The position numbers and the translations under genes were made by a program. A DNA stretch of 64,000 nucleotides from Bifidobacterium scardovii JCM 12489 = DSM 13734. GTDB lineage: Bacteria; Actinomycetota; Actinomycetes; Actinomycetales; Bifidobacteriaceae. Position 1 is the first letter of the stretch. Every line of letters begins with the position of its first letter. Shown here piece after piece: positions 38,073-46,799 of the stretch. The DNA lies in assembly GCF_001042635.1 (NCBI RefSeq), contig NZ_AP012331.1, positions 1,302,001-1,366,000 of the forward strand. Reading direction: 5' to 3'. Under the pieces are notes generated by a model. The model saw nothing but the letters and a program-made list of their open reading frames with translations, had not been told where the DNA came from and did not search any database.

Positions 38073-38573
38073 ATGACTACTATCACCTTCAATTCGACTC
38101 CCGTTCACACGTCGGGCACCCTTCCCGAGGTCGGTTCGCCGGCTCCCGAATTCACGCTGGTCGGCAGCGACCTGCAGGACATCCACCTGTCCGATTTCGA
38201 CGGTAAGCGCGTGATCCTCAGCGTGTTTCCCAGCCTCGACACCGGCGTGTGCGCGCAGAGCGTGCGCCGCTTCAATGCATTGGCCGCCGGCATGAGCAAC
38301 ACCGTCGTGCTCTGCGTGTCCAAGGATCTGCCGTTCGCACAGGAACGGTTCTGCGTCAGCGAGGGCATCAAGAACGTCGTCAACGCGTCGGCGTTCCGTT
38401 CGACCTTCGGCGAGGACTACGGCGTGACCATGACCGATGGCCCGCTGGCCGGCCTGCTGTCGCGCGCGATCATCGTCATCGATGCCGACGGCAAGGTCGC
38501 CTACGCCCAGCAGGTGCCGGAGATCACCACCGAACCCGACTACGACGCCGCCATCGCGGCTCCCGCCGACTAG
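38073..38573 (+). CDS. tpx: Thiol peroxidase (atypical 2-Cys peroxiredoxin)
   Basis: This protein of 166 residues reduces hydroperoxides in the cytosol, with thioredoxin as the usual reductant. The peroxidatic cysteine is Cys60 in [10 protein letters not shown] and the resolving cysteine is Cys94 in ERFCVSEG, at almost the same positions as in E. coli Tpx. The ATG follows GTGGAG. Its stop overlaps the stop of the converging nitroreductase gene by four bases. Confidence 0.95.
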   Translation: MTTITFNSTPVHTSGTLPEVGSPAPEFTLVGSDLQDIHLSDFDGKRVILSVFPSLDTGVCAQSVRRFNALAAGMSNTVVLCVSKDLPFAQERFCVSEGIKNVVNASAFRSTFGEDYGVTMTDGPLAGLLSRAIIVIDADGKVAYAQQVPEITTEPDYDAAIAAPAD

Positions 38574-39277
38574 CCCCTGGCCTGCCAAGCGAAGTTGCCC
38601 GCGCCGGCGCCCAGCTCGAAATGCAGCTTGGCGATGCCCAGGCAGATTTCGGATTGCAGCCCTTCCAGCGCTTCGGCGCGAACGGTATGGCCATCGGCCA
38701 GCAGCGTGAACCGGAACGGCTGCTTGCCCAGGGCGCTGGGCGCCAACTGCACGGCCGCAAGGCCATGCGCGAACCAGTCGGGCGCGGTCTCGAGCGTGCC
38801 CGACTCCACGGCGCCCAGCAGTTCGGCCGGCTTGCTGCGGTGCGGCCTGCCCTCGCGGGCCCCATGGCCGAACGCGATCGCCGCGGGCATGCGCTCGCCG
38901 TCCGCGATGCGCCACGTGCCGTGCGTTTCGGTGTCGTGCAGCACCACCCAGCTGGTGGACAGGCCGAGCGTCACTGCCTTGAGCGCCAAAGATTCCCCGT
39001 AATAGCCGACGCGCTCATCCAATCCGCGTCCGCAACGGTCGGCGGCGTCGGGGCCGATCAGCGCGATGCAATACCGCACGCCCTTGAACCGGCCGTAATG
39101 CGTCGGGCATCCGCCGAAGGCGTCCGTTTCGTCGTGGATCAGCTGAATATTCAGATCGCCTTCCTCATTGGCGCGCTCGATCGCCTCCCGCAGCGCGAGC
39201 AGCGTTCCCTCGTCGACGGGGCTGTCTGCGTAGTCGCGCACCGCATGGCGTGCGGCCATGGCCTCCTGAACATTCAT
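38570..39277 (-). CDS. Nitroreductase family flavoprotein
   Basis: This protein has 235 residues. The N-terminal [17 protein letters not shown] (FMN-binding Arg/His/Ser cluster) is characteristic. The family core continues with [24 protein letters not shown] and the C-terminal [14 protein letters not shown]. It most resembles the long nitroreductases with a duplicated half rather than NfsB. I start at ATG 39277, after AAGGAGCG. The gene converges with tpx. A role in redox or xenobiotic reduction is likely; the substrate is unknown. Confidence 0.85.
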   Translation of the reverse strand: MNVQEAMAARHAVRDYADSPVDEGTLLALREAIERANEEGDLNIQLIHDETDAFGGCPTHYGRFKGVRYCIALIGPDAADRCGRGLDERVGYYGESLALKAVTLGLSTSWVVLHDTETHGTWRIADGERMPAAIAFGHGAREGRPHRSKPAELLGAVESGTLETAPDWFAHGLAAVQLAPSALGKQPFRFTLLADGHTVRAEALEGLQSEICLGIAKLHFELGAGAGNFAWQARG

Positions 39278-39575
39278 CGCATCGCTCCTTTCCGCGGCGG
39301 TTCCATGGCGGCGCGGCATGCCCGGCGCGCCTCAGGATCGTCGTATACCGTAACCACCCGTGATCTGCGTCCACCCTAGACCGCATGCCGGTCAGCGGCC
39401 CGTGGCGCGCGGCACCCGAGCGTTTCCCCCCCCCGTTCGTGCGGGTCGGTGAGGGCGGGGCAGTGAGATTGCTCACAATCGGCCGCGTTCCGCGCTGTTT
39501 CCCTGTGCGCGAACCGGCCGATGAAGTACTCTTGAAGAAGCTGAACAACCGGTGTTTTACGAAAGGACGCGCACC

Positions 39576-39980
39576 ATGGCAACGCTTACCGCCGATATGA
39601 AGGCCTTCATCGAGAGCAATCTGGCGTGGATCACCACCGTCGACAAGGACGGCAACCTCGACCTCGGCCCGAAGATGTCGATGTTCGTGCTCGACGACAA
39701 CCACCTCGCCTACCACGAGCGCACCGCCGGCCAGCACTACCGCAACCTGCAGGACGGTTCCCCGCTGGTCGTCGCCGTCGCCAACCTCGCCGAGAAGAAG
39801 GGCTACCGCTTCCGCGGCGTCGTGACCCTGCACACCGACGACGACATCTACGAGGCGCAGGTCAAGGTCGCCGAGGAGAAGGGCACCAAGAAGCCCGCGG
39901 CCATCCCGGTGCTCGAGATCACCGAGATCCAGGACCTGTCCTCGGGCGCCACCGCCGGCAAGACCATCGACAAGGACTGA
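39576..39980 (+). CDS. Pyridoxamine 5'-phosphate oxidase-fold protein
   Basis: This protein has 134 residues. It has the split-barrel flavin-binding fold: MKAFIESNLAWITTVDKDGNLDLGPKMSMFVLDDNHLAYHERTAGQHYRNL at the start and KGYRFRGVVTLHTDDDIYEAQV in the second half. Stand-alone short members bind FMN, F420 or haem and are usually oxidoreductases rather than true PdxH. The ATG follows GAAAGGA. A strong terminator follows. A run of nine C residues lies about 140 bases upstream (39426-39434). Confidence 0.82.
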   Translation: MATLTADMKAFIESNLAWITTVDKDGNLDLGPKMSMFVLDDNHLAYHERTAGQHYRNLQDGSPLVVAVANLAEKKGYRFRGVVTLHTDDDIYEAQVKVAEEKGTKKPAAIPVLEITEIQDLSSGATAGKTIDKD

Positions 39981-40014
39981 CGCCCGATCGGGCCTCGCGC
40001 CCGACGGCATGCAT

Positions 40015-40064
40015 GGCAACGGCCCCGCCCCGCGAAGGGGAGGGGCCGTTGCCGTATTTTCGCG
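40015..40064 (+). terminator. Intrinsic terminator
   Basis: GGCAACGGCCCCGCCCC pairs with GGGGAGGGGCCGTTGCC with one mismatch across a short loop, followed by GTATTTT. It starts 35 bases after the stop of the flavin-fold gene. Confidence 0.85.
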
Positions 40065-40235
40065 CGTCGTCCGCGATGGGCCGCGCATGGCCGCGCCGGC
40101 GCCCGCCCGGCCCGCAGCCGTCCGCGGGCGAAGGGCCGCCAATGCCCCCCGATAGCGCCCTTTCCGCCGCGCGCGTCGGGATGTTTGGTGCTATCGTGTG
40201 AGTCACCAACGCCCGCACGATGAAAGGGGAACACC

Positions 40236-41843
40236 ATGGCGGACAATACCAATGCAACCAACACGGGGGACAAGGCCGGCACGGCGGAGACCGCGGCCTC
40301 GACCGCGGCCGCGCGGCCCGCGAACGAACAGGCGCGGATCGCGCCGGCGGCGCACGCCACCCGCCACACCATGACGATCGACGGCAAGGAGATCAGCTAC
40401 ATAGCGAACGTCGGCACGATCCCGATCGACACCCCGAAGGTCCGCGACGCGTCCGTCGTCTTCTACGCCTCGTTCGCGCTGGACCCCACGGCCACCGGTA
40501 AGACGGATCCCAGCCGCCCGGTCACGTTCATCTTCAACGGCGGACCCGGATCGGCCAGCACCTTCCTGCTCATGGGTTCGCTCGCGCCCAAGCGCATCAG
40601 CGTGCCCGACGCGGTGCCGGTGCCGGCGGCGCCCTACACGCTGGTCGACAACGCGTACACGCTGCTGCCCGTCTCCGATCTCGTCTTCGTCGACGCGCCC
40701 GGCGCCGGCTTCTCCAGCATCCTCGACGCCGCCAAGCCGGAACTGTGGTCGGTGGACGGCGACGTGGCCGGGTTCAGCGCGTTCATCCGCGCATACCTGA
40801 GCCAGGAGCGGCGCTGGAATTCGCCGAAGTACGTGCTCGGCGAATCCTACGGCACCACGCGCGGCGCGGCGCTCGCCTACCGCCTGCAGCAGGACGGCGT
40901 CGCCCTCAACGGCCTGACGCTCATCTCCAACATCCTCGACTACGCGTACACGATCGACACGTCCGACCAGTTCTACATCGGCTATTTCCCGACCTTCGCC
41001 TCCGTGGCGAAATATCATGGCCGCGCCGCGTCCGGCGCGCAGATCGCCGACCATCTGCAGGCCGCCCGCGCCTTCGCCAACGGGCCGCTGCGCCTCGCGC
41101 TCGCCGCCGGCGCGTCGCTCGACGACGGCACCAAGCGCCGCGTGGCCGAGCGCTACGCCGAACTGACCGGACTGGACGCGCAATACGTCTACGACTCCGA
41201 CCTGCGCGTGGTGGACACCCGCTTCCGCAAGGCCCTGCTGCGCGACGAGGACCGGATCGTCGGCCGGTACGACGGGCGCGTGGCCGGGTACGATCTCGAC
41301 CGGTTGAACGACACGGAGACCTTCGTCGTCGACGACGCGTATCTCGACCCGGCGTATTCGAGCCTGTGCAACGCCTACCTGCGCGACGAGCTCGGATGGT
41401 CCGGCAGGGATGAACGCCGCGGTTTCGCCGCCCTCGAATGGAATTCGACCGAGCCGGGCAAGGGCTGGGTGTGGTGGCACAAGCAGCCCGACAACACGAA
41501 GTCCTCGTGGGACGCGAGCATCCCGTTCCCGAACGTCCTGCCCGATCTGGCGGCGGCGATCACCCACCAGCCGACGCTGAAGGTGCTGCTTGGCAACGGC
41601 ATCTACGACCTGTGCACGCCGTTCTTCCAGACCGAATACGACATCGACCACCTGGGCCTGCCCAAGCCGCTGCGCGGCAACGTGGCGTTCACGTACTACC
41701 CGGCCGGCCACATGCTGTACTCCTCCGAACCGAGTCTGGCCAAGTTCGCCGCCGATCTCAAGCGCTTCTACGCCGCGGACGCCAGCGGGCTCGCCGCTAT
41801 CGACGAACGCCCCGCGGAGCCGGCGCCCGACATCCACCTGTAA
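40236..41843 (+). CDS. S10 family serine carboxypeptidase-like peptidase
   Basis: This protein of 535 residues has an alpha/beta-hydrolase fold. The catalytic triad can be placed: Ser204 in GESYG, Asp458 in GIYDLCTPF, His492 in PAGHMLYS. The oxyanion loop FIFNGGPGSAST and VFVDAPGAGFS are typical of S10. There is no signal peptide, and the first 45 residues are a low-complexity Ala/Thr stretch, so it is probably cytosolic. The substrate may be C-terminal peptide residues or small esters. The ATG follows AAAGGGGA. Confidence 0.9.
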   Translation: MADNTNATNTGDKAGTAETAASTAAARPANEQARIAPAAHATRHTMTIDGKEISYIANVGTIPIDTPKVRDASVVFYASFALDPTATGKTDPSRPVTFIFNGGPGSASTFLLMGSLAPKRISVPDAVPVPAAPYTLVDNAYTLLPVSDLVFVDAPGAGFSSILDAAKPELWSVDGDVAGFSAFIRAYLSQERRWNSPKYVLGESYGTTRGAALAYRLQQDGVALNGLTLISNILDYAYTIDTSDQFYIGYFPTFASVAKYHGRAASGAQIADHLQAARAFANGPLRLALAAGASLDDGTKRRVAERYAELTGLDAQYVYDSDLRVVDTRFRKALLRDEDRIVGRYDGRVAGYDLDRLNDTETFVVDDAYLDPAYSSLCNAYLRDELGWSGRDERRGFAALEWNSTEPGKGWVWWHKQPDNTKSSWDASIPFPNVLPDLAAAITHQPTLKVLLGNGIYDLCTPFFQTEYDIDHLGLPKPLRGNVAFTYYPAGHMLYSSEPSLAKFAADLKRFYAADASGLAAIDERPAEPAPDIHL

Positions 41844-41851
41844 CGCATCGG

Positions 41852-42055
41852 CTAGTATCCTGCGTCGTAAGTTCGTGTACTATGTCTGGCTCCCCTCTTG
41901 GAGGGGAGCTGGCCGCGAAGCGGTCTGAGGGGAGCATTACCGAGACCGCCTGAATCAAGTCGATTTGCATATGCTCCCCTCAGTCGGCTACGCCGACAGC
42001 TCCCCTCGGAGAGGGGAGCCGGAATTACTCAACGAATTAACGGCGGGGATACTAG
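41852..42055. repeat. MITE-like palindromic repeat, full copy C
   Basis: This element of about 204 bp has matching tips, CTAGTATCC (41852-41860) and GGATACTAG (42047-42055). The inner arms are TGGCTCCCCTCTTGGAGGGG on the left and its near-complement on the right (TCGGAGAGGGGAGCC). The core ATTACCGAGACCGCCTGAATC is diverged from copies A and B at several sites. It lies between the S10 gene and a hairpin terminator. Confidence 0.88.
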
Positions 42056-42084
42056 ACGTCGCGTAGATAAGGCATGCAAATATA

Positions 42085-42124
42085 CCGAATGGCCGGTCCT
42101 TCAGCAGAAGGACCGGCCATTCGG
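42085..42124. terminator. Bidirectional hairpin terminator
   Basis: A perfect 17-bp stem (CCGAATGGCCGGTCCTT with its complement) encloses a 6-nt loop. It lies between the converging S10 peptidase and aldo-keto reductase genes, with T/A-rich flanks on both sides (TTATTC on plus, TATATTTG on minus). Confidence 0.8.
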
Positions 42125-42211
42125 TTATTCAGCGATGAGGCCCGAATCGGCATGCCCCCGCTGGATAAGCAGTTCACAGGACTGCCCATCCAGCGGGAAC
42201 ACGCGGCCGCG

Positions 42212-42625
42212 TTACTTGGTGAACGGCTCCGACGCCTTGTCGAGCGCGACGATCTCGTCGGCGCTCAGCTGCAGATCCACCGAGGCGAGCAGCGACTCGT
42301 CGGCGGCGGCCAGGATGTTGCCGCGCGACAGGCCCTTGTACTGCGGATGCTCGCTCACCTTCGTGGCGATGACCATCCTGTCGCGGTTGCCGCGCACCGC
42401 CAGCCAGCGGCCGAGGATGATCTCGGACTCGCCGCCCGCGTTGCCCGGCGCCCACGCCGAATACACGTCGGCCGTGTCGACGAAGTTGCCGCCGTCCTCC
42501 GCGTACTCGTCGAGCACCGCGCGGCTGGCCGCCTCGTCGCTCGTCCACCCGAAGGTGTTGCCGCCCAGCACCAGCGGGAACACCTCCAGATCGCTGTTGC
42601 CAACCTTCACCCGTTGATCAGACAT
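42212..42625 (-). pseudogene. Aldo-keto reductase with large internal in-frame deletion
   Basis: An open frame of 137 residues contains only the two ends of a roughly 310-330 residue aldo-keto reductase. The N-terminal part (residues 1-108) has [32 protein letters not shown] and the catalytic-lysine strand IATKVS. It then jumps at about ADESL to the C-terminal helix [18 protein letters not shown]. Most of the TIM barrel, including the His and the NADP site, is missing, so it cannot be an active reductase. Frame is kept, so a short protein may still be made. It lies downstream of the SDR gene. Confidence 0.85.
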
Positions 42626-42850
42626 GACGATGATCCTTTCGATGATGTTCGTGACGCGGGTGCGCCGCGGCCCGGCCGGGCGGAACCGGAGAACGCGCCG
42701 ATGCCTCCGGCCGATCCGCCGCCGGTCCGCCGTCCGTACGCCACGGACGCGCGCCCGCCAATATCGTCCCCATCATTGTCGCGCCGCGGACCGGCGCCGC
42801 GGGGCTCTTTTGCTTACCGTGAAGACGGGCGCGGATTGTCGCGGCGTCGG

Positions 42851-43699
42851 TCAGTACACCGAGTAGCCGCCGTCGATCTGCAGGTTGGTGCCGGTGACGT
42901 ACGACGAGGCGTCGCTGGCGAGGAACAGCACGGCCGAGACGATCTCGTCGTTGGTGCCGAACCGCTTCATCGGCACGGTCTCCAGCATCACGTCGTGGCC
43001 CTCCTCGGTGATGCGGCAGTCGAAGATGCCCGACCACACGTACCCCGGGGAGATGGCGTTGACGCGGATATGGTGCGGCGCCAGCGCCGCGGCCATGTAC
43101 CGGGCGAGCTCGTAGACCCCGGCCTTGGTGGCGCCGTAGCTGGCCACCGGCGAGGGGCCGCCGCCGATGAAGTTCGCGTTGTGCCCGGACAGGGACGACG
43201 TGATGATGATCGACCCGCCATGGCGGTGCTCGCGCATGATGTGGTGCGCGATCTGCGAGGTCAGGTAGGCGCCGGTCAGGTTGATGCCGATGGTCTTGCT
43301 CCACACCTCGTAGGGGACGTCCACGTCGTCGCCGGGCACGCAGACGCCGGCGTTGATGAACGCGACGTCGACGGTGCCGAGCTCGCGGACCAGCGACTCC
43401 TTGAGCGCGCCGACCTGGTCCTTGTCCGAGACGTCGCAGTACAGGGGGGGGACGACGCGGACGCCGTAGCGCCCGGACAGCTCGGCGGCGAGCGGTTCCA
43501 GCCGGTCCCTGCTCGAAGGCAAGTCGACGATCGCGACGTCGGCGCCGGCCTCGGCCCACGCGGCGGCGGCGTTGCGGCCCAGCCCGCCGGCGCCGCCGGT
43601 GACGAACCCCTTCTTGCCGGCGAGGGAGAACTTGTCCATGAACCGGTAGGACGGGTCCTTCCATTCGTCGAGGGGGTACTGGTCGAATACGTTGCTCAT
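42851..43699 (-). CDS. SDR family oxidoreductase (polyol/sugar dehydrogenase-like)
   Basis: This protein has 282 residues. It has the classical short-chain dehydrogenase fold: cofactor loop TGGAGGLGRNAA (about residues 35-46), FINAGV, catalytic Ser in ITSSLSG, and YGATK with Tyr/Lys, then NAISPGYVWSG. Asp in VAIVDLPS suggests NAD(H). An N-terminal extension of about 25 residues (FDQYPLDEWKDPSYRFMDKF) is unusual. Start codons 43702 and 43699 are adjacent ATGs after AGGGGG. It is divergent from the amidohydrolase. Confidence 0.88.
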   Translation of the reverse strand: MSNVFDQYPLDEWKDPSYRFMDKFSLAGKKGFVTGGAGGLGRNAAAAWAEAGADVAIVDLPSSRDRLEPLAAELSGRYGVRVVPPLYCDVSDKDQVGALKESLVRELGTVDVAFINAGVCVPGDDVDVPYEVWSKTIGINLTGAYLTSQIAHHIMREHRHGGSIIITSSLSGHNANFIGGGPSPVASYGATKAGVYELARYMAAALAPHHIRVNAISPGYVWSGIFDCRITEEGHDVMLETVPMKRFGTNDEIVSAVLFLASDASSYVTGTNLQIDGGYSVY

Positions 43700-43910
43700 C
43701 ATGGCCCCCTTCGGCTCGTCGCATTGGCTTGGACCGGCGCTTCGGCGTGCCTGCGACCGGTATCGGCTTAGCATCGGAGAACCGGTTTTTCGGGGATTCT
43801 GGGGCGGGTGCGGCCCCATGCTCGGCCCGTGCGTCGCCCCGTCCGGGCCTCCGCGCGTGTCGCGGCAACCGGGCGTAGACTGATGCTGCCATGCGATCGG
43901 GGATGATCGC

Positions 43911-45212
43911 ATGCCCCGTCGAGGACGACGGATCATCAGTCAGACAGCCAAAGGAGCTTGCCATGTCACATATATCGCATTGGTTGGCGGAACCCTTATC
44001 GACGGCAACGGCGCGGAGCCGATCCGGGACTCGCTGGTGCTGGTCGACGGCACCACGATCGCCTATGCCGGCCCCCGCGAGGGGCAGCCGATCCCCGAAG
44101 GCGCGGCGGTCCGCGACATCACCGGCCAAACCGTGATGCCGGGCCTGATCGACTCGCATCTGCACTTCACCGGCAACGAAAGCGACGACGACACGCAGTG
44201 GGTGCTCGACGACGTCACCCTCAAGACCGTGATCGCCGTGCAGCAGGCGCACGACGCGCTCGAGAGCGGACTGACCACCGTGGGCGAGATCTCGCGCTCC
44301 GGCGTGGCGATCCGCGACGCGGTCAACGCCGGGATCATGAAGGGCCCGCGCATGGTGTGCACCGGCCTCGGCTTCTGCCGCACCGGCGGGCACGGCGACT
44401 CGCACAAGCTGCCGCTGGCCTACAACGAGGCCTCCCACCCGTGGGCCGAGCGCGTCGACGGGCCGTGGCCCCTGCGCGCCGCGGTGCGCCGCCGCCTGCG
44501 CGAGAACGTCGACGCGATCAAGATCTGGTCCACCGGCGGCGGCATCTGGCGGCACGACGACAAGCTGCTGCAGCACTACACCGACGAGGAGATCCAGGCG
44601 GTGGTCGACGAGGCCGCGATGTGCAACGTGCCGGTCTGGTCGCACGCGGAGGGCTACGGCGGCGCGCTCGCCTCGGCCAAGGCCGGCGTGCACCTGATCA
44701 TCCACGGTCAGACGCTCAACGACGAATGCCTCGACCTCATGGCCGACAAGGGCATCTACTTCTGCCCGACGATCCAGTTCCTCGAGCAGTGGTTCAAGAC
44801 CTACCCGCCCGAGTACAACCCGGCGCAGGACGCCTACCCGGGAGCCACGCGCATCGAACGCGAGCTCAACCGCGTCTACGACAACCTGCGCAAGGCGAAC
44901 GACAAGGGCATCGTGCTGGTCACCGGCTCCGACTCGTTCTGCTCGTCGCTCACGCCCTACGGCACCACGCTGATCGGCGAGGTCTACTCCTTCGTCGAAA
45001 AGGTCGGGTTCTCGCCGCTGTTCGCGATCACCTGCGCCACGAAGAACGGCGCGAGGATGCTGCGCGTGGACGACGTGACCGGCACGCTGGAGGCCGGCAA
45101 GTCCGCGGACCTGCTGGTGATCGACGGCGACCCGAGCGCCGACATCCGCGACCTGGCCGTGGAGAACATGACGATGGTCATGAAGGAGGGCGACGTCATC
45201 CGGCAGCGCTAG
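43911..45212 (+). CDS. Metal-dependent amidohydrolase (imidazolonepropionase/prolidase-like)
   Basis: This protein has up to 433 residues. The metal ligands are visible: HLH in PGLIDSHLHFTGN, a carbamylation-type Lys in VDAIKIWSTGG, His in VWSHAEGYGG, His in LIIHGQTLND and Asp in LVTGSDSF. The family includes dipeptidases that cleave proline or cyclic substrates. The start is uncertain. The natural N terminus is probably (M)TYIALVGGTLIDGNG, but no start codon in frame precedes TYIAL closely; the ATG with good AAGGAG (43963) is in another frame. In-frame choices are ATG 43911 or TTG 43980. The next gene, a permease, likely imports its substrate. Confidence 0.85.
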   Translation: MPRRGRRIISQTAKGACHVTYIALVGGTLIDGNGAEPIRDSLVLVDGTTIAYAGPREGQPIPEGAAVRDITGQTVMPGLIDSHLHFTGNESDDDTQWVLDDVTLKTVIAVQQAHDALESGLTTVGEISRSGVAIRDAVNAGIMKGPRMVCTGLGFCRTGGHGDSHKLPLAYNEASHPWAERVDGPWPLRAAVRRRLRENVDAIKIWSTGGGIWRHDDKLLQHYTDEEIQAVVDEAAMCNVPVWSHAEGYGGALASAKAGVHLIIHGQTLNDECLDLMADKGIYFCPTIQFLEQWFKTYPPEYNPAQDAYPGATRIERELNRVYDNLRKANDKGIVLVTGSDSFCSSLTPYGTTLIGEVYSFVEKVGFSPLFAITCATKNGARMLRVDDVTGTLEAGKSADLLVIDGDPSADIRDLAVENMTMVMKEGDVIRQR

Positions 45213-45293
45213 CGGACCGGCCGGCGTCATATCGTGCCGGGTCGCGCCGGGCGCACCGCGCGTCGCGTCACATCGGATCAAAGGAGGCTTGTC

Positions 45294-46781
45294 ATGTCAA
45301 CCGCATCCACCGCATCGTCCCCCGAACTCCCGCCGCACGGCGGCGGCGAGGCGCACGGCGGCATGGTCAAATCGCTGAGCCTGTGGAACTACTTCACCAT
45401 GGGGTTCGGCGCGATCATCGGCACGGGATGGGTGCTGCTGGTCGGCGACTGGATGATCCTCGGCGGCGGCCCGGTCGAGGCGATGATCGCCTTCGTGCTG
45501 GGCGCCGTCTTCCTGCTGCCGATCGGCGCGGTGTTCGGCGAGCTGACCTGCGCGATCCCGATATCCGGCGGCATCGTCGAATACGTGGACCGCACCTTCG
45601 GGCCGACCGCCGCGCACATCACCGGCTGGTTCCTGAGCCTCGGCAACGGCATCCTGTGCCCGTGGGAGGCGATCGCGATCAGCTCGCTGCTGGCCACCAT
45701 GTGGAGCCGGCTCGACGGGTTCGGATGGCTCACCGGCGTCAAGCTGTACGACATCGCCGGGTCCAGCGTCTACCTGTGGCCGCTGCTGATCAGCGAGGCC
45801 GTGTGCGTGCTGGTCATCGCGCTGAACTTCCGCGGCGCCTCCGCCGCCGCCAAGCTCAGCTCGTTCCTGTCCAAGGCGCTGCTGGCCGGCATGGTGCTGG
45901 CGATGGTCGTCTCGCTGTTCAAGGGCGGCCCGGGCAACCTCATGCCGCTGTTCGCCAAGGTGGAGGCCGCGCAGTCGGGATCGGCGTCCGGCGCGGTCAC
46001 CACGGCCGGGGCGTTCCTGCCGGGCGTGCTGGCGGTGCTGGTGATGACGCCGTTCTTCTACACCGGATTCGACACGATCCCACAGAGCGCCGAAGAGGCG
46101 AGCGAGGGGCTCGACTGGAAGAAGTTCGGCATGGTCATCTCCGCCTCGCTGCTCGCCGCCGGCCTGTTCTACGTGTTCTGCATCTACGCGTTCGGCACGA
46201 TCTTCCCGTGGCGGCAGTCCGTGGCGATGCCGGTGCCGGCGCTCGCCTCGATCGAGAAGATCAGCATGTGGTTCTACCTGCCCATGCTGGTGATCGGCAC
46301 GCTTGGCCCGCTCGGTCCGATGAACTCGTTCTACGGGGCCACCGCGCGCATCATGCTCGCCATGGGGCGCAAGGGGTATCTGCCGAAGAGCTTCGCGTCC
46401 ATCGACGGCAGGACCGGCACGCCGAAGACGGCGAACATCGTGCTCGCCGTCGCCACGGTCATCGGGCCGTTCCTCGGCGGCAACCTGCTCATCCCGCTGA
46501 CCGAGGTCTCGTCGCTGTCGTTCGTGTTCGCGTGCACGATGGCCGCGGCCGCCTGCATGAAGATGCGGTGGAGCGAGCCCGATCTGCCGCGCCCGTACAC
46601 GGTGCCCGGGGGAAAGATCGGCATCGGCCTGGCCATCGCGGCCGGCGCGGTCATCATCGCGCTGCAGGTGCTGCCGTTCTCGCCGGCCGCGCTCAAGCCG
46701 ACCTCGTGGGTGATCGTCGTGGTGTGGGTCGTGCTGGGGATGGCGCTGCGCCTGACGGTCCACCGCGCGAGACGGGAGTGA
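45294..46781 (+). CDS. APC superfamily amino acid permease
   Basis: This protein has 495 residues and about twelve membrane segments. The first has the APC signature FTMGFGAIIGTGWVLLVGDWMILGGG, and PISGGIVEYVDRTFGP and FFYTGFDTIPQSAEEASEG are further conserved parts. The ATG follows AAAGGAGG. It lies 81 bases after the amidohydrolase and is probably in its operon, which suggests uptake of an amino acid, amine or dipeptide that the hydrolase then cleaves. Confidence 0.9.
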   Translation: MSTASTASSPELPPHGGGEAHGGMVKSLSLWNYFTMGFGAIIGTGWVLLVGDWMILGGGPVEAMIAFVLGAVFLLPIGAVFGELTCAIPISGGIVEYVDRTFGPTAAHITGWFLSLGNGILCPWEAIAISSLLATMWSRLDGFGWLTGVKLYDIAGSSVYLWPLLISEAVCVLVIALNFRGASAAAKLSSFLSKALLAGMVLAMVVSLFKGGPGNLMPLFAKVEAAQSGSASGAVTTAGAFLPGVLAVLVMTPFFYTGFDTIPQSAEEASEGLDWKKFGMVISASLLAAGLFYVFCIYAFGTIFPWRQSVAMPVPALASIEKISMWFYLPMLVIGTLGPLGPMNSFYGATARIMLAMGRKGYLPKSFASIDGRTGTPKTANIVLAVATVIGPFLGGNLLIPLTEVSSLSFVFACTMAAAACMKMRWSEPDLPRPYTVPGGKIGIGLAIAAGAVIIALQVLPFSPAALKPTSWVIVVVWVVLGMALRLTVHRARRE

Positions 46782-46799
46782 GCGGGGCCGGCGCCGGCG

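Noticed and set aside
39426..39434. A run of nine C residues as a phase-variation switch
   Set aside because: It lies about 140 bases before a housekeeping-type gene and outside a promoter spacer; there is no direct sign of switching.
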